Made by a program: the position numbers and the translations under genes
In this document: positions 22,691-34,964 of the stretch, piece after piece
Layout: the number at the start of each line of letters is the position of its first letter
Position numbering within the stretch: position 1 is the first letter of the stretch
The notes under the pieces: model-generated
What the model was told of the DNA's origin: nothing
Seen by the model: only the letters and a program-made list of their open reading frames with translations
The model's database searches: none
Source of the DNA: Aulostomus chinensis
Lineage: Eukaryota > Chordata > Actinopteri > Syngnathiformes > Aulostomidae
NCBI GenBank assembly: GCA_037954235.1
Contig: JBBMOA010000008.1
Coordinates: 3,339,001 to 3,403,000, forward strand
Direction: 5' to 3'
Length of the DNA: 64,000 nt

Positions 22691-24176
22691 GTCAGTCCTG
22701 CTCACTCAGACGCTCTTCAGCTTTGCTCTTCCTCTACTAAGATGTGCTCATCAACTGAAAGTACCTCTTGCTTCCATGTTTAACATTTTGGCAGCTTTTG
22801 TGAAATCGACTTCTCTTTCCTGCTCAAACACAACCTGGTTTGACCTAACCCACCTGAGGGTGCTCCGGCAAGCGCACACTGTTTGCACATCTGCTTTACT
22901 GATCAGTCCTGAGGGGACTTTACTTGACACCAGCACTGATGCTTACATTCAAAGTGAGTTAAATTGGCTGCTGTGTTCATTTTTCTGCACTGCTTCCTCA
23001 TTGTCTTTGAAAAGCTGTTGGAGCTGAGCTTGTGGCCAGGGATGTTGACACATGTAAATAGAGTGATTCACTTGAAGGCAGTTTCTGAGAATTCCTTCAT
23101 GTTCCCTGAAATGAGGCTAACTGCAAACATGCCATTAGATTTGCTTTTCCTGTGCTGCTGCTCACAGCACACACGCTCAACCAGCAAAGCAGGACAAGGA
23201 AGTAACCGAGGCTGTCTGTGTCTTTCAGGTGGCTGTGGTAGACTTGAACAAGACCTGCGGTGAGGAGTGTAAAGAGCAGCTTGACGCAGAGTTCGGGGAG
23301 GGCTGCTCCACTTATATTCAGTGTGATGTGTCCAATGGAGACGCACTGAGAGGTACATCTTTTCTGTAAGAGGACACAACTTTGAGCTGCGTGACACAAT
23401 GATTTGGAGCTTTTATCAAAACATTCAGTGTGCTTCTCACTGGCAGCCGTCCACACCGTTGCATAATGGAATATCCACTTGTCAGGAGTGTTAATGCACC
23501 TTTCACATCAAAGTTTGCAAGCTTCCTCATGATGAATGAAGACTTCAAAAAGAGCCGAAAACAAGTGACTCTTCTTGGCCGCGATTGGAAAGTTTTCCTG
23601 CGAGTCTCTGCGCTGACAGCTACATTCAGCCGGAGTGAAAGAGTAACAGACACTCTGTGACTGTTCTGGTCACTTGTGAGTCTCCCACCACCAGGCTGGT
23701 CACGGGGGCCAAAGTCTGGCGCTGGGGTGGCATGATGTCATTTCTACGGTTCTGGTTCAGGTTAGGGTCAGAGTTAGGATCAGGGTTAGACTGACCACAT
23801 GAATGGAAGCCAACGGAATGCTCTCACAAGGATAGCTGCGCAAACGCCCATGTGTGTGTGTGTGTGTGTGTGTAGGTGGATCTAGATGAGAGCGAGTGTC
23901 TTGTGAGTGAGTGAGAGAGAGGAACAAGGTTTCATTGTGTGACGTTGAAAAAGTAAATCCCTGCAGGCTCACGACTGTGGAATGCTGTTTGGTGTTGCTC
24001 TGAACTATGTGATGGCATTGCTGTTGATGTATACACACACACACACACACACAGTGCATGGAGCTAGTGAAAAAGTGAGTGTGGTAGGAATTTGTGTATG
24101 TAGTTTTTAGTAGAGCGTGTGTGCATGTGGGGTTTTTGTGTTTGCTTCTTCAGTGTGTGACTCATTTTTGTGACCG

Positions 24177-24215
<39 letters not shown>

Positions 24216-26856
24216 CTGTGGGCGTGTATGTGACAAGCAAATGAGTCTGTTAAAGGCAGGTATGTTTGTTCCTAATTGCGGGGTGTCCAAGCATGGAATG
24301 CGGCAGGTGATGACACATGCGGGTTTTACCACCTCAGGTTTCTCCCTCCAGCTGTTTATGCAACCTAATCTGTCTGCTCACATGTGGAGATAAACAGCGA
24401 GCTGCTGGCTCTTTGGGTAGGACCTCCACCCGTTCACGCCGTCTCCAACGTGTGGGTTTCACTTCCACAGGGATTTCTAACCACAGTGTGTGTGCGTGTG
24501 TGTGTGTGTGTGTGCGTGCGTGCGTGTGTGTGTGTGTGTGTGTGTGGGTGTGTGACTCAGCTGACCAAATCACTCTGTAATTGTCTTAATGACACCTGTA
24601 CATGTATGAACAATGCTGTGTCACGGCAGAGACGATGTGTCCTCGTGAGGTATTTAACGCATGTAAGTGAAGCGATGAGAGCGGACCGAAGCAGGACGCC
24701 TAGAACTCACGCCAGCCTTGTAGATACTGACCCTGATGTCCGTCATTTCGGAACCAGGCGGACAGAGACTCTTCTCACCTCTCTGGTGCACTGGGGGCTC
24801 CAGACCCCCACCAGACGGCTGGCTGACAGTTAGCTTAGCTGCAGCGAGCAGTGGTGCGATGGAGACAGACGTCTTAAAGGCCATCAAATACACTTCCCTC
24901 CCAAATGTTTTCTCCTTTACCTGCTTTGATACTACAAGGGTTGTGCTTCACATTCACTGAAAATAAGGAGTTAGTGCTTCATCAGATACATGACTCGAGA
25001 CCACTGTGACTGCCTCGGTCGCTCCTCAAGTCATCAACAAACACTGAGTTTCGTAGGCAGGGTTTTGTCACTGGGCCAGTCAGGAGAGAAGTTCCAGTGA
25101 AAGAAGCTCTTTGCATTTTCAAGAGTTTTGTTTTTTTTCATGGAGAGTGTTAACACAGCTCTAGTTCTATTATTACAGGGCCGTTTTGGAGAAAAGTGTA
25201 TTTGGTGTCTATTGAGAAGGTTTCCTCCATCGGCCCCTGCTGGCCACTAGACAGACAGACCTGGAAGCTGAGAATTAAATGAAAAATAAAAAACAATCTT
25301 GGGGGTGGTTCTTCGCTGTTGGAACTCCAGTTGTGTTTGTGTCCCTCCTGAGTGTGACTGTGTTCAGATGCGTTTTGTTTCTGTGGTCCAGAGGCCTTCC
25401 AGCGGACGGTGGACCAGTTCGGCCGTCTGGATATCGTCATCAACAATGCCGGCATCAACAATGAGAAGAACTGGGAGAAGACCATCCAAGTCAACCTGGT
25501 GAGATGACAAGATGAGGACGGGGGCGTTCATTTCTCAGCGACGTGCAGTACTGCAAGGACTGGACACCGTTGCACGGCTGCTCGCTTAACGCAGCATTTT
25601 TATCAAGAATTCAGTCTGCAGATTCAAGAATTCGGGAAACAGGTGTTCTTTTTTCCCATTTGAGCTGTCAGCCTTCAGTTTTGCTGTCTGACTCACTGAG
25701 TTTAGGCAGTGAAACTCTCAGACTGGTCTCTGGTTTAAGAGTGTCTTCGTGGACAACGGCGGCGTTCTCCTCACAGCAGAGACACGCTGCTGCTTTCAGC
25801 TGATGGACTGTCGCTTTGGTAAACTGAGACTGAAACGGTGTTGTTTCGTCTGTTGTAACCGGCAACACTTCCGTTGTTCAGAGGACTATCACGTGTCACT
25901 GCAGGAGTGATGGTTTGCACTGGCGCCGACGTTTGTCCCCTCTCACGTTGCAAACAACTGCCTAATTACACCGTGGGGGGGCTCATAAAGTTGGGATATA
26001 GAAAAGGGTGAGAGGCAGGTTAAAGTAAGAGTGACTCAAGCGGGCTGGGGATAGGAAAAATAAGATTCACACGTGGCATTCCTCCATACTGGAGCGATTT
26101 TGAATACCGTGATTTCTTTGATTCACCCTCATGAATCAAGTTAGGAATTTAGGGTCCGACAACAAGAAGACAAAGTCCCCCTTTAACCTGCGTCTTGTGG
26201 AGACAAAGCAAAGCTGGCTCTCGGCTGGAGCCGTTGGTCCTGTTGAGGGCGTATAACTTGAGGGACTGAGTTTGGGTCCCTTCAACGGGATTGTATATGT
26301 GACATCCCGCTAACACAGTAACTGCTCCACCAGACAAACTCCACCTGAAAAAGGTTGTGTTCTCACAGGCAACGCGGCGTCAGAGTTAAGGTCCGATCCG
26401 CGTGCGTGTCGGCTGTGTCGGGGGAGGAAATGCCTCCTCATCGAACCTCGAAGGTTCCATCCAGAGGGAATGCATAGATGGCGAGGCTTCCCCTCCACTA
26501 CACCCTCTTCCTGTGTTTTTATCATGGAGCCCCTGGAGCTCAGCGGCTGCTAATGAGCGAGAGACTTTCCAAGTGGCCATTATTGTTTATTGCAAGGAAT
26601 ACTGCAACATACTGAGATACAATAAACCTGCACCGCCCTGTTTCTTCCCCACTAATGACTAGAAGAATTCTGGAGTATTGTGTTGTGTTGTGTTGTGTTG
26701 TGTTGTGTTGTGTTGTGTGTTGTTTTGACCCTGTTGTCTCTGTCTTTGCAGACCTCAGTCATAAAGGGGACCTACTTGGCCCTGGAACACATGAGTAAAG
26801 AGCACGGCAAAGAAGGAGGCACAATTATTAACGTATCCTCTATGGCAGGTAACTCT

Positions 26857-26888
<32 letters not shown>

Positions 26889-27861
26889 CGCGCTCTCTCT
26901 CATACAAACTAGCTCAACATGAAACAACACGGCCTGCTTACGGAGGGTTTAAATCTATGTTGACCTTCAAAAAGTCCAACTGACGCTGATGAGAAGCAGA
27001 TGATGTGAAGCTGCCTTCCCTCCTCCAGTTTGGTTTGTGAGGATGAGGTCATGGTTTAAAATTTATTGCAGAATTAAAAACAAAAACAAAAAAAACAGGC
27101 AAATGAATTCCGAAGGCATGTAATAACCAACAATGTGACATGGAACCTTAGCATATGTGCAAAAATAGTGCCCCAGGCATGTTTTAGGCTGAAAACAATC
27201 ACATCACATTGAACATGACAATGCATTAATCACCATGACAGGATGACGGAGGGGAGACGTGTGAGAGGCCGGAAACTCCCTTTTTGAAGCACAATCACTG
27301 CGTCAATGACCGTAAAGTCACAGGATGACTAAGGAATTCATACTTCGGCTCCCGTGTCTTTCCAAAGCTTCTAAAACCCTCGTTGTCTATCACTGAGAAT
27401 GACGGTGGGTCTTTGCTCTGCAGCCATATATCATCTATCGATCCAAACTGCTAGAAGGTTTCATGATCTCAGAATGCAAGCGTGTCGAAGTTGCGCTGCA
27501 GACGAGTCTCAGTTTGTCCACCTGTCTGTTAGAAAGATGGCGCCACAGCGCGTTTGTCTCCGGCGGGATCCCAGTGCCGGGGCCGACGTAGGGTGTGAAC
27601 TGTTGGAGGTGATCTGAGGAGCAGACCAGAAATCCCAGACTGTTCGGGGCAAACGCAGAGATATGCTGATGCTAGTAGCTGAATTTTCAGAACTTCTACC
27701 ACAACTACAGTTTTTCAGCTCAGAGGAGCAACAGCAGCGCCACTGTACTCATTCACAAGTCAGTGAAACGTTGTCACTGCTTTTTTGAGCTGAAAAAGGC
27801 TGGATTTAGCATTCTTTTGACTGCAGGACATCGTCCTTGTAAGACCCTCTTTTAGTCTCTC

Positions 27862-27893
<32 letters not shown>

Positions 27894-30800
27894 ACATTCC
27901 ACTGGCAGGATGGAGGGCTCTCTTGAATTTGATGACTATTATTACAGAGTTATGTGGGAGGTGATTGGGGGCTGAGCTGCTTGAATGAAGGAAGGGAAAA
28001 TTTTGGACTTTGCAGTATTTTGCAGTATTTTGCAGTACCCAACCCTAACATGTGTACTTGTACCTCTGTCAAAATGCAGTATCTGCTCACATACATGGAA
28101 AGAGCTTTTTTGTGATCTGATTGCAAAATGAAAATGTGCCAATGATTGTTGAGCGACTGATCGTTCGGTCCATGACACAGGAAGAGAACTGGGTCCTCCT
28201 GGTCTCTGCCTCCTGTGGGAGCTCACATCTCTCCATGGTTTTAGGGGGGTGCATCTCTGCAGAAACTCCAAAACCTGAGTGACTTCCCACCTGGCTGGAA
28301 GCGCAAGCCTTCGATGGATTCGTACTCATGACACTCCAAACTTTGTCCTGACCGACAGAGATTGAGGGATTCATTTATGTCAGAATGTCACCGGTGAATA
28401 TCTCAGATGTCTCTGGAAGTCAGGCCCATCAAAGTAGTCTCTGTCTTCCTTTTTGGGGGGGGGGGGGGTGTCGTGTGGCGAAGAGCAACCGTGACAGGTT
28501 GGCTGAATCCGGATCAATCAGCACTTCATCATGGAAAAGCTCCCTCTCCTCCAGAATCTCCTCTAATACGTTTCCCGTTGGTGATAAAAGCTTGTAAATG
28601 TGGCCACTGAGGGCGGCCCCTCATTTTTATCACCACTTTCAGGTCAATGTTTTCTTTTAGTGTGACGTTCAGGAGCCCATCGGGAGATGAAAAGTTAGTG
28701 TGAATGTCGCGAGTCTCAATTCCGCTGGCAGACAGCGACTGGATGAGAGGTTAAGTTCTGTCCCCTCAGTCTGGGACACAAAGCCTCGTGATCCCGCTCT
28801 CTGCTCTCTGAATAACGTCACCTTTGTGACTTGGAATGTTGCAGGACACTGCAGGACCACCAGTCTCATCAATCCTTTTGCATTGTTTCTCCTGAGAGCT
28901 CAACAGCTGAGGGGTCAGACGGGCGCTGGGGGCTGCTCCTCGCTCACCCTGACACGTCTGTCAGTTGTGATAAAACTGTCAGTGGCCAGGCTTGCTAGGT
29001 GACCTCTGCCTAGCTCCTCTCAGCCAGTGGCCCGGCTGCAGGACTGCAGACACAAACACTGAACACCGGTCCCACAAGGAACCCCCCCGCCCCCCAAAGA
29101 CCAAGCCCTGCAGCACATCAGGAGGTTGTGGTGTCAAACCCGTGAATAAAGCAGATGAAATACAAGCGTGTGGCTCCAGTGGAGAGCTCCTTCAGCAGCA
29201 ATCAAAGTGTCTTGCTTTTATTGAAGTCATTTGAAACTCTTCATTCTGGTGAGCAGGTGACAGCAGAGCTCGGTGGTTTTCAACATTTATTCTGTGGTTG
29301 TTTTGTCTCATCGAGGCCTCCCGCAGCTGTGAACGGCTGGACCTGCCGAGTGTGGAGGCTGGCTTGTGAGCTAGTCGCTGGTTAGCAGGAGCTCAACATC
29401 GGTCTGGCCACGATCCCTCAGTCGTCGTCAGTACGTATCAGTATGTGTGTTGAGACAAGGCGACTCACTCAGGAGGAGGCTGCAGACCTGAAGAGGCTCA
29501 AGCTGCCACCCGTAGCTCCACCTGCTCACGTCCCCGTCTGTCCATCAGTCTCTTCCCTTTCTCTCTCTCTTTATCTCTGTCCCTCTCTTTCCTTCTGCAT
29601 ATCTGTCTTCCTCCATTCTCTGTCTCTGTCTCTGCCCCGCTCTCCTGCTCTCTTTCCCCCCAACCGGTCAAAGCAGAAGGCCGTCCCCACTGATCCTGGA
29701 TCTGCTCGACGTTCCTGCCTGTTAAAAGGAAGGTTCTGGTGGCTGCTGTTGCAGGATGTGCTGCTGATGGAGAATTGTTGGGTGGAGGTTCATTGAAGGA
29801 GTGAGGTGCTGGACCTGCTCTACCTGTAAAGTGTCATGACATAACTTTTGTTGTGATTTGGCGCCGTACAAATAAAATTGACTTGACTTGACTTGACTCA
29901 GTCACAGCGTCTGTCACCCAGAACCACCCACAGAGCCGCTCTCTCTGGACCTGCCCAGTAGCAGGGCTTCTTCCCTCCATGCTTCTCATCCACGACCTCA
30001 GTTTGGCCCCCACTCCCCCTCCTCCTCCGTCAGCTCCATCAGACCATGACAGCAGATGTAATCTCGACATGCCGCAGCACGACACCGCGCTTTAAAATAT
30101 GAACATCTTAATGGTGGTTTCCACTCTGCCTGACGGGGAAAGAAGGCGAGAGAAAACTGGCCTTAAATCAACAAACCTCATTAACTCTCATCGTTCACGC
30201 CGTTGATTTGGCTTTAATGAACAAACTCTCATCTCTGGTGATCCGCCCTCAGCTGTCATGGCAACACCTGACCTCACCTTTGCCTGTGGGTCGCTGCTTT
30301 GTCACAGTCAGCGTAAGGCTTCCGCTAACAGTTCGGAGCCATGACAAAGTTCGGAGCCGGTTTCTGTGGGGGCCAACGTGTGTTTTATGTGCTTCTATAT
30401 GCTTTTGCTTGTTACTGATTAGTTCATATGAACGTAAATAAATGATGGATGTGACTGAATGAATAGTTGATGAGCAACAGGCAAAAGGTTGGTTCAATTC
30501 ATTCGACGTGGGTCATTTTTTAAATCTAGAAATAACTTTTTGGGAACCTTCTGTCAGGAGCCGTTTTTATGCGACTGTCGCTTTAAGAAAACAGGTCTTA
30601 GGCTCACGAATTCTTTTGAGGGAAGTTGAGGCTGAGGCCACGCAGTTTTCCCACCGTAGTGCCTTTCCTCCTGCAAACAGATGCTTTGGAAAACTTGGAA
30701 TAAATACATTTTTTTTTTGTTTGTTTGTCCTGTGGATGTTTTTTTTTTTCCATGCAGTGAAGGTGCATGAGTCAGGTTAACCTGGTTTAAAGCTTCAACT

Positions 30801-31154
30801 CCCACAGCGGTAAACAATACGCCCCCCCCCCCCTTTATCAGATGCTGAGTAAATAAAGGCCTCACCCATGTGACTTGGAACACCACGGCAGTCATGGCGG
30901 TGAGGGCAACAGCGTTGACCCACACCTGAGGTAGCGGGAGTGACTGTGAGTCCTGAGGTAGAGGTGCACCGCTCTGGGCTCCCGGTAAAACGTCCTCATC
31001 ACGCCGGCGTCCTGGTCGACGCTCTGAGATGTTTATAATAGCGTCGCTTCGTAGCTGTGGAGCAGTTCAGCCTCCAGTCACATGTGGTTATCATTTTTTA
31101 CTTATCTTGCTTGTGATAACATCAGTGTGTGTGTGTGTGTGTGTGCGCGCGCGC

Positions 31155-31193
<39 letters not shown>

Positions 31194-32712
31194 TGTCATT
31201 CTTTAGCAAATGTGGACTTGTGCAAACATGGTCAAACACACTGCAACCGTTTAGTTTAGTGCTGATTTTTGGGGTGCGGGCCTGTGGTTGAGGGCAGCAA
31301 AGGCTGGTTAGCTTCAGCCTACAAGACGTTTCTACAAGTCTGTGTGTTTCTCCTGCCAAAATAATCGCAGAGGCGGATTTATCCGACTGTTCTGGAAACA
31401 TAACAACAATAACTCTGTTGCTCCTTTGGCCTGCAATCATCACCTGGTCTGTTTCTATGGCAACGTTCTCCCTCAGCCCGTCTCTCCTCTGCTTGCTAGC
31501 GATGTGGTCTCAGGGGGGGAGGCTCTGCTCCATGCAGGGGGGGCAGGACTCTGCTGTTGTGCCTGCTGGGTCGACACCCTGAATGGAAGGAGATTCTAAT
31601 TCATGTGATCAGTTAAACTTTGGTTCACCCTGATGAGACTTTTCAAAATGGCTGCTGCAAACGGAGCCCACGTCTCCCCGCCGGCGTCTCCCCGCTGGCG
31701 TGAACGCTCTCCAGGTGTTTCCTCAGGTTGGTTGCTTTTTCTCACTCGTCCAGAATGCGATTCACTCTCATGTTTTCATCTAAACATCCAAACCTGCAGC
31801 CATTTTGTTTCGTCAACAAGATCTTACTTTATATTTCAAATGATTTAGAAAACTGGAGTAAGCACTCATTCTGGGCTGGTTGCTCAACACTAGACAAAGT
31901 CGCAGCGATGATGTCACCGCTGCATTGTCCTCCTCATTTGCTGCATGTCACTGCCATGACTCGTGGCCCATTACTGGCTGCACATGTCAGACTAAAGCTG
32001 ACGTACATTTTGTTTTTGTAGCACATTTTTCTCTATTAGATTTCCATCATTTCTGTCCTTTTTTTTCCCTTTTCTTCACACTTCACCCCGAGGGCCAAAT
32101 TGGCCTTTCCACCGGCTTGTGGGCGCATTGCCATAACCAGGCTGCTGCGAGCGATGGCTCACCGCCATGGCGATAATGAAAAGCAGCCTTTGAGGAAGAG
32201 AGTGTGAATCGAGGTCAAGGAAACGTTTGGACCCTGAGTGGAACAGATTTGCATGTTACATGTTATGAATTTTGATGCTATTTGGGGGTGGGAGATGGGG
32301 ATTATTTCAGGGCAGATCGCCTCAAAAGAACACACGAGAACATTTTTGTACTGTGTGTCACAGACAAGTATCTAAAATATGAGGTGAAGCTGGAACTAAA
32401 CCTGGATCAGGGCTGAGAAGCAGATGTGTTCTCAGCTCTGGAGGCCGCCATGTTGGAGAGGCAGAAAAGCTCCCAGTGAACTGAAGCACCGAGACTTCTC
32501 TCCTCTGGAAACACACGTTTATTCATAACATTTCATTTACTGAAGATGTGTCCCTGCCTGCCGTTTGATGTTGTTGATAACGTGTTCGTTACTCCTGTCT
32601 GTAGTCTTCCTGCACTCTCCTCACCAGCCCGTCTACACCGCTACTAAACACGGAGTCATCGGCTTCACCAGAGTCATGGCTGTAAGAAGCACGCACACAC
32701 ACACACACGCGC

Positions 32713-32748
<36 letters not shown>

Positions 32749-34165
32749 TCTTCCCAAGTGTCAATGTTCTGTTCTTGCAGGATGCCTCGTCCCAGGGCGA
32801 CTACGGCGTGCGTATCAACGTTCTGTGTCCTGCCTTCGTCGACACGCCTCTGCTGCATTCGGTAGAACGCGAGGACAACATGGGAAAGTTCGTCAAGTTC
32901 AAGGACGATTTCAAACGCAGCATGAGCAAGTTTGGAGTTTTACAGTGAGTTTTGATCCCTGGGGTCATGACCCCTTGCCCTGCCTCACCCTGACCCTCGG
33001 GCTGAGTCTAAACAAGCTCTTAAACCCAAGGGGCCCATTTAGTTCCTCGCCAATAGCGATCCAGATATACATGACCTCGTCTTAGATTTTAGTGACGCTG
33101 TCATGTGGGGTAGAGGAGCAACAACTCAACTCATGACATAAAAAACTGCACCTCTCATCACTTTTATGGGGAAAAGTTGATTTAGAACGAGGACTCTCAG
33201 TGGTAGAACTCCTTCAAGTTATCCACAGAGGAACTGATAATCAAGGCCTCATGTGTTTATGGCATCAAGAGAAATACTACACTACCCACAATGCTTTGTA
33301 GTGTATCAGCAACGTCTCTGACCACTGCAGCGATCTCTCGTGTGATCATCTGAGAGGAACCAGGTTACAGAAACACGAGTTCCCCCTCTGACAGAAACAT
33401 CCATTCGCTGACGGGGACAAGTGAGCCAGCAGCGGCAAAAACAGTCAGTTAGTCGCAAAGCAAGGTTAATTTAAAACGACATTTGAGATCGTTAACGCAA
33501 AGATGAAAATCCAGTCCTCGTCCAATCCACGTCACGTTGATGGGGACGTTTTACCGCCGTCAGCGCCCAAACCAGCCGGCGCCTGAACATCCAACTCACA
33601 CACCCGAGGCATGAACGCCGCCATGCTGCTCATCTGAAGCTACACACGTGTCCCAAGCCTCCCCCTGCCGTGCACTCGTACCTTTGACTCCAGTTTTCTG
33701 GTACATGTCATAAAAGGCTGAATTTGGGTTTATTATACTCTGTAAGTGTGTGTGTGTGTTTATTACAAAAGTGTGTGTGTGTGTGTGTTTATTACAAAAG
33801 TGTGTGTGTGTGTGTGTGTGTGTTTATTACAAAAGTGTGTGTGTGTGTGTGTGTGTTTATTACAAAAGTGTGTGTCACTCAGAATTTGAGGCGAGATGTT
33901 GGCATCTTAAAAGAGGAGCTGCAGGTCATCAGGGGTTGAATGACTGAAGAGGTTTCTCCTCTCCGCCTCCCTCTCCTCTCCTCTTCTCCTCCCTCTGCCC
34001 CCCCCCCCCATCCCCTTTGATCTCCTCCCTGTCACCTCCAGGCCGTCTTTGATAGCAGAGGGGATGATGAAGTTGATCACGGACACCAGTCTGAACGGTG
34101 CAGTGATGAAGATCACCTGCTCCAAAGGGATCCACTTCCACACCTATGAGCCGATGTCTGCTTGA
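22598..34165 (+). CDS. hpgd: 15-hydroxyprostaglandin dehydrogenase [NAD+], complete, 7 exons
   Basis: Cytosolic short-chain dehydrogenase that oxidises the 15-OH of prostaglandins such as PGE2, inactivating them. Exons: 22598-22690, 23229-23352, 25392-25498, 26752-26848, 32605-32681, 32781-32944 and 34042-34165 (stop TGA 34163-34165). Total 786 nt, 261 aa (human 266), with no internal indel against the human residue spacing. Motifs: TGGAQGIG dinucleotide loop (11-18), Asp36 for NAD specificity, NNAG (90-93), catalytic Ser138, Tyr151 and Lys155 (YTATK), Gln148 and Phe185. Oddities: residue 141 is Val (Gly in human) and residue 217 is Phe (Tyr in human). Start ATG at 22598 gives MSLSGKVALVTGG, the expected length before the first intron. 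It lies downstream of glra3 in the same orientation, as in human. Confidence 0.95.
23229..23352 (+). CDS. hpgd: hpgd exon 2
   Basis: Acceptor ctttcag, donor GTACAT. VAVVDLN carries Asp36 (NAD selectivity), and IQCDVSNGDALR follows. Ends in phase 1. Confidence 0.95.
23353..25391 (+). other. hpgd intron 2, 2.0 kb
   Basis: No exon seen. Holds degenerate GGTTAGGGT-like repeats near 23758-23792, GT/CA tracts at about 23848-23874, 24032-24053, 24178-24213 and 24486-24549, and anonymous sequence. Confidence 0.6.
25392..25498 (+). CDS. hpgd: hpgd exon 3 (NNAG motif)
   Basis: Acceptor gtccag, donor GTGAGA. It encodes EAFQRTVDQFGRLDIVINNA then GINNEKNWEKTIQVNL, with the NNAG structural motif of SDR enzymes. 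Ends in phase 0. Confidence 0.95.
26673..26719. repeat. (TGTTG)n microsatellite before hpgd exon 4
   Basis: About eight TGTTG units end 32 bp before the acceptor AG. Confidence 0.9.
26752..26848 (+). CDS. hpgd: hpgd exon 4 (catalytic serine)
   Basis: Acceptor tttgcag after a (TGTTG)n tract, donor GTAACT leading into (CA)n. It encodes TSVIKGTYLALEHMSKEHG through IINVSSMA, including catalytic Ser138. Ends in phase 1 (G). Confidence 0.95.
29815..29898 (+). mobile_element. 3' end of an L2/CR1-type non-LTR retrotransposon
   Basis: TTGTGATTTGGCGCCGTACA followed by AATAAAATTGAC and four TTGAC repeats is the typical fish L2-like 3' tail with a terminal microsatellite. The 5' extent is not clear. 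Confidence 0.65.
31125..31191. repeat. (GT)n-(GC)n-(GT)n tract
   Basis: About 67 bp of strictly alternating purine-pyrimidine with a central GCGCGCGCGCGC. It is Z-DNA prone. Confidence 0.95.
32605..32681 (+). CDS. hpgd: hpgd exon 5 (catalytic Tyr-Lys)
   Basis: Acceptor gtctgtag, donor GTAAGA. The split codon G|TC gives Val141. Then FLHSPHQPVYTATKHGVIGF carries Tyr151 and Lys155. The alignment length to human is exact, so this acceptor is probably right. Confidence 0.93.
32691..32748. repeat. CA/CG and (ACGC)n tract filling hpgd intron 5
   Basis: Occupies about 58 of the 99 bp of intron 32682-32780, leaving only a short 3' splice region. Confidence 0.95.
32781..32944 (+). CDS. hpgd: hpgd exon 6
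   Basis: Acceptor cttgcag, donor GTGAGT. It encodes DASSQGDYGVRINVLCPAF (Phe185) and on to MSKFGVL. The codon TTT at 32931-32933 is residue 217. Follows a 99-bp intron. Confidence 0.95.
32945..34041 (+). other. hpgd intron 6, 1.1 kb
   Basis: No exon seen. The second half carries the TTTATTACAAAAG/TG tandem array and a pyrimidine-rich stretch with C10 just before the exon 7 acceptor. Confidence 0.65.
33746..33875. repeat. Tandem array of (TG)n plus TTTATTACAAAAG units
   Basis: Four copies of TTTATTACAAAAG separated by TG blocks of different length. Confidence 0.95.
34042..34165 (+). CDS. hpgd: hpgd exon 7 and stop
   Basis: Acceptor cacctccag. Encodes PSLIAEGMMKLITDTSLNG and AVMKITCSKGIHFHTYEP, then MSA and TGA. 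The KGIHF block matches the human tail. This C-terminus is 5 residues shorter than human. Confidence 0.93.
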
Positions 34166-34358
34166 GCGTCGGCACTTTGGACTCCTCGTCACTGAGGAGA
34201 AAACTGACGAGCTGGAAGTGGTCTGACTGCCACACAGCAGAACCTGGTTCAGGAGCAGTTCAGCATCTGGCCGCTGCTGGAGTTCCTTTCAGAACTGCAG
34301 TGTTTGGACCTGCTGGAGGAAGTGACCTGAACAACACCTGATCCTGTATATACACCAA

Positions 34359-34364
34359 AATAAA
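34359..34364 (+). promoter_or_regulatory. Probable hpgd polyadenylation signal (AATAAA)
   Basis: First canonical AATAAA after the hpgd stop, 194 nt downstream, with an AT-rich stretch around it. Confidence 0.55.
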
Positions 34365-34964
34365 TCATAATTTCACTCCTAACATGACAATGACCATCCT
34401 AGATAGACAGTCTGCTGATTATCATCCACCTCACACACACACACGCACACACACACACACGCACACGCACGCCTGACACTGATGGTGCAGCTTCTTTGAT
34501 AAAACAGTGTTTTTGTGAGAACTGCAACAGTTGGTTATCGACAACTACGGTTTGTACAAAAAAATTAAAACAAATACCTTGTGAGATAAATTTGAAACGA
34601 GAGAAATGGCGCGTGTGTGTGTGTGTGTGTGTGTGTGAGTGAGCTGGATGTAGCGAAGGAAGTCGTCATCACGAGATGATGTTCGAGTGTTGAGCGTGGG
34701 CGCAGCAGCAGGAGTGTGTTCACGGCCTCGCTCTTACAGGAATCACATGACAGAAACGTCACTCAGGCGTGGGCTAAACAGGACGTAACACATCACAGCA
34801 CTCTTCCTTTCCCCGGTGACAGGTGAAGAATCCCAGCACCACTTTACAGTAAAGGTGCTGTGCTGTTTACATCTCGGCTACTCGGTCTAACTCGCCCCCC
34901 CCCCCTTCTACTGCTCCATCTCCTGCCTCCTCCTCTCCTCAGCAGTCTGTCTGACCGACCTGCT

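Larger units (their letters stand above)
26849..32604 (+). other. hpgd intron 4, 5.8 kb
   Basis: The largest hpgd intron. Starts with a CA tract, then carries a G13 run at about 28456, a CT-rich block at 29540-29660, an L2-type tail at 29815-29898, and a GT/GC/GT tract at 31125-31191. No coding exon recognised. Confidence 0.6.

Noticed and set aside
23757..23792. Interstitial telomeric repeat
   Set aside because: Only degenerate GGTTAGGGT/AGGATCAGGGTTAG words, no uninterrupted TTAGGG array.
28700..28870. Frame containing VTFVTWNVAGHCR, resembling the start of a LINE endonuclease
   Set aside because: Only a short resemblance, no further endonuclease motifs downstream and the frame ends soon. 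Treated as chance.
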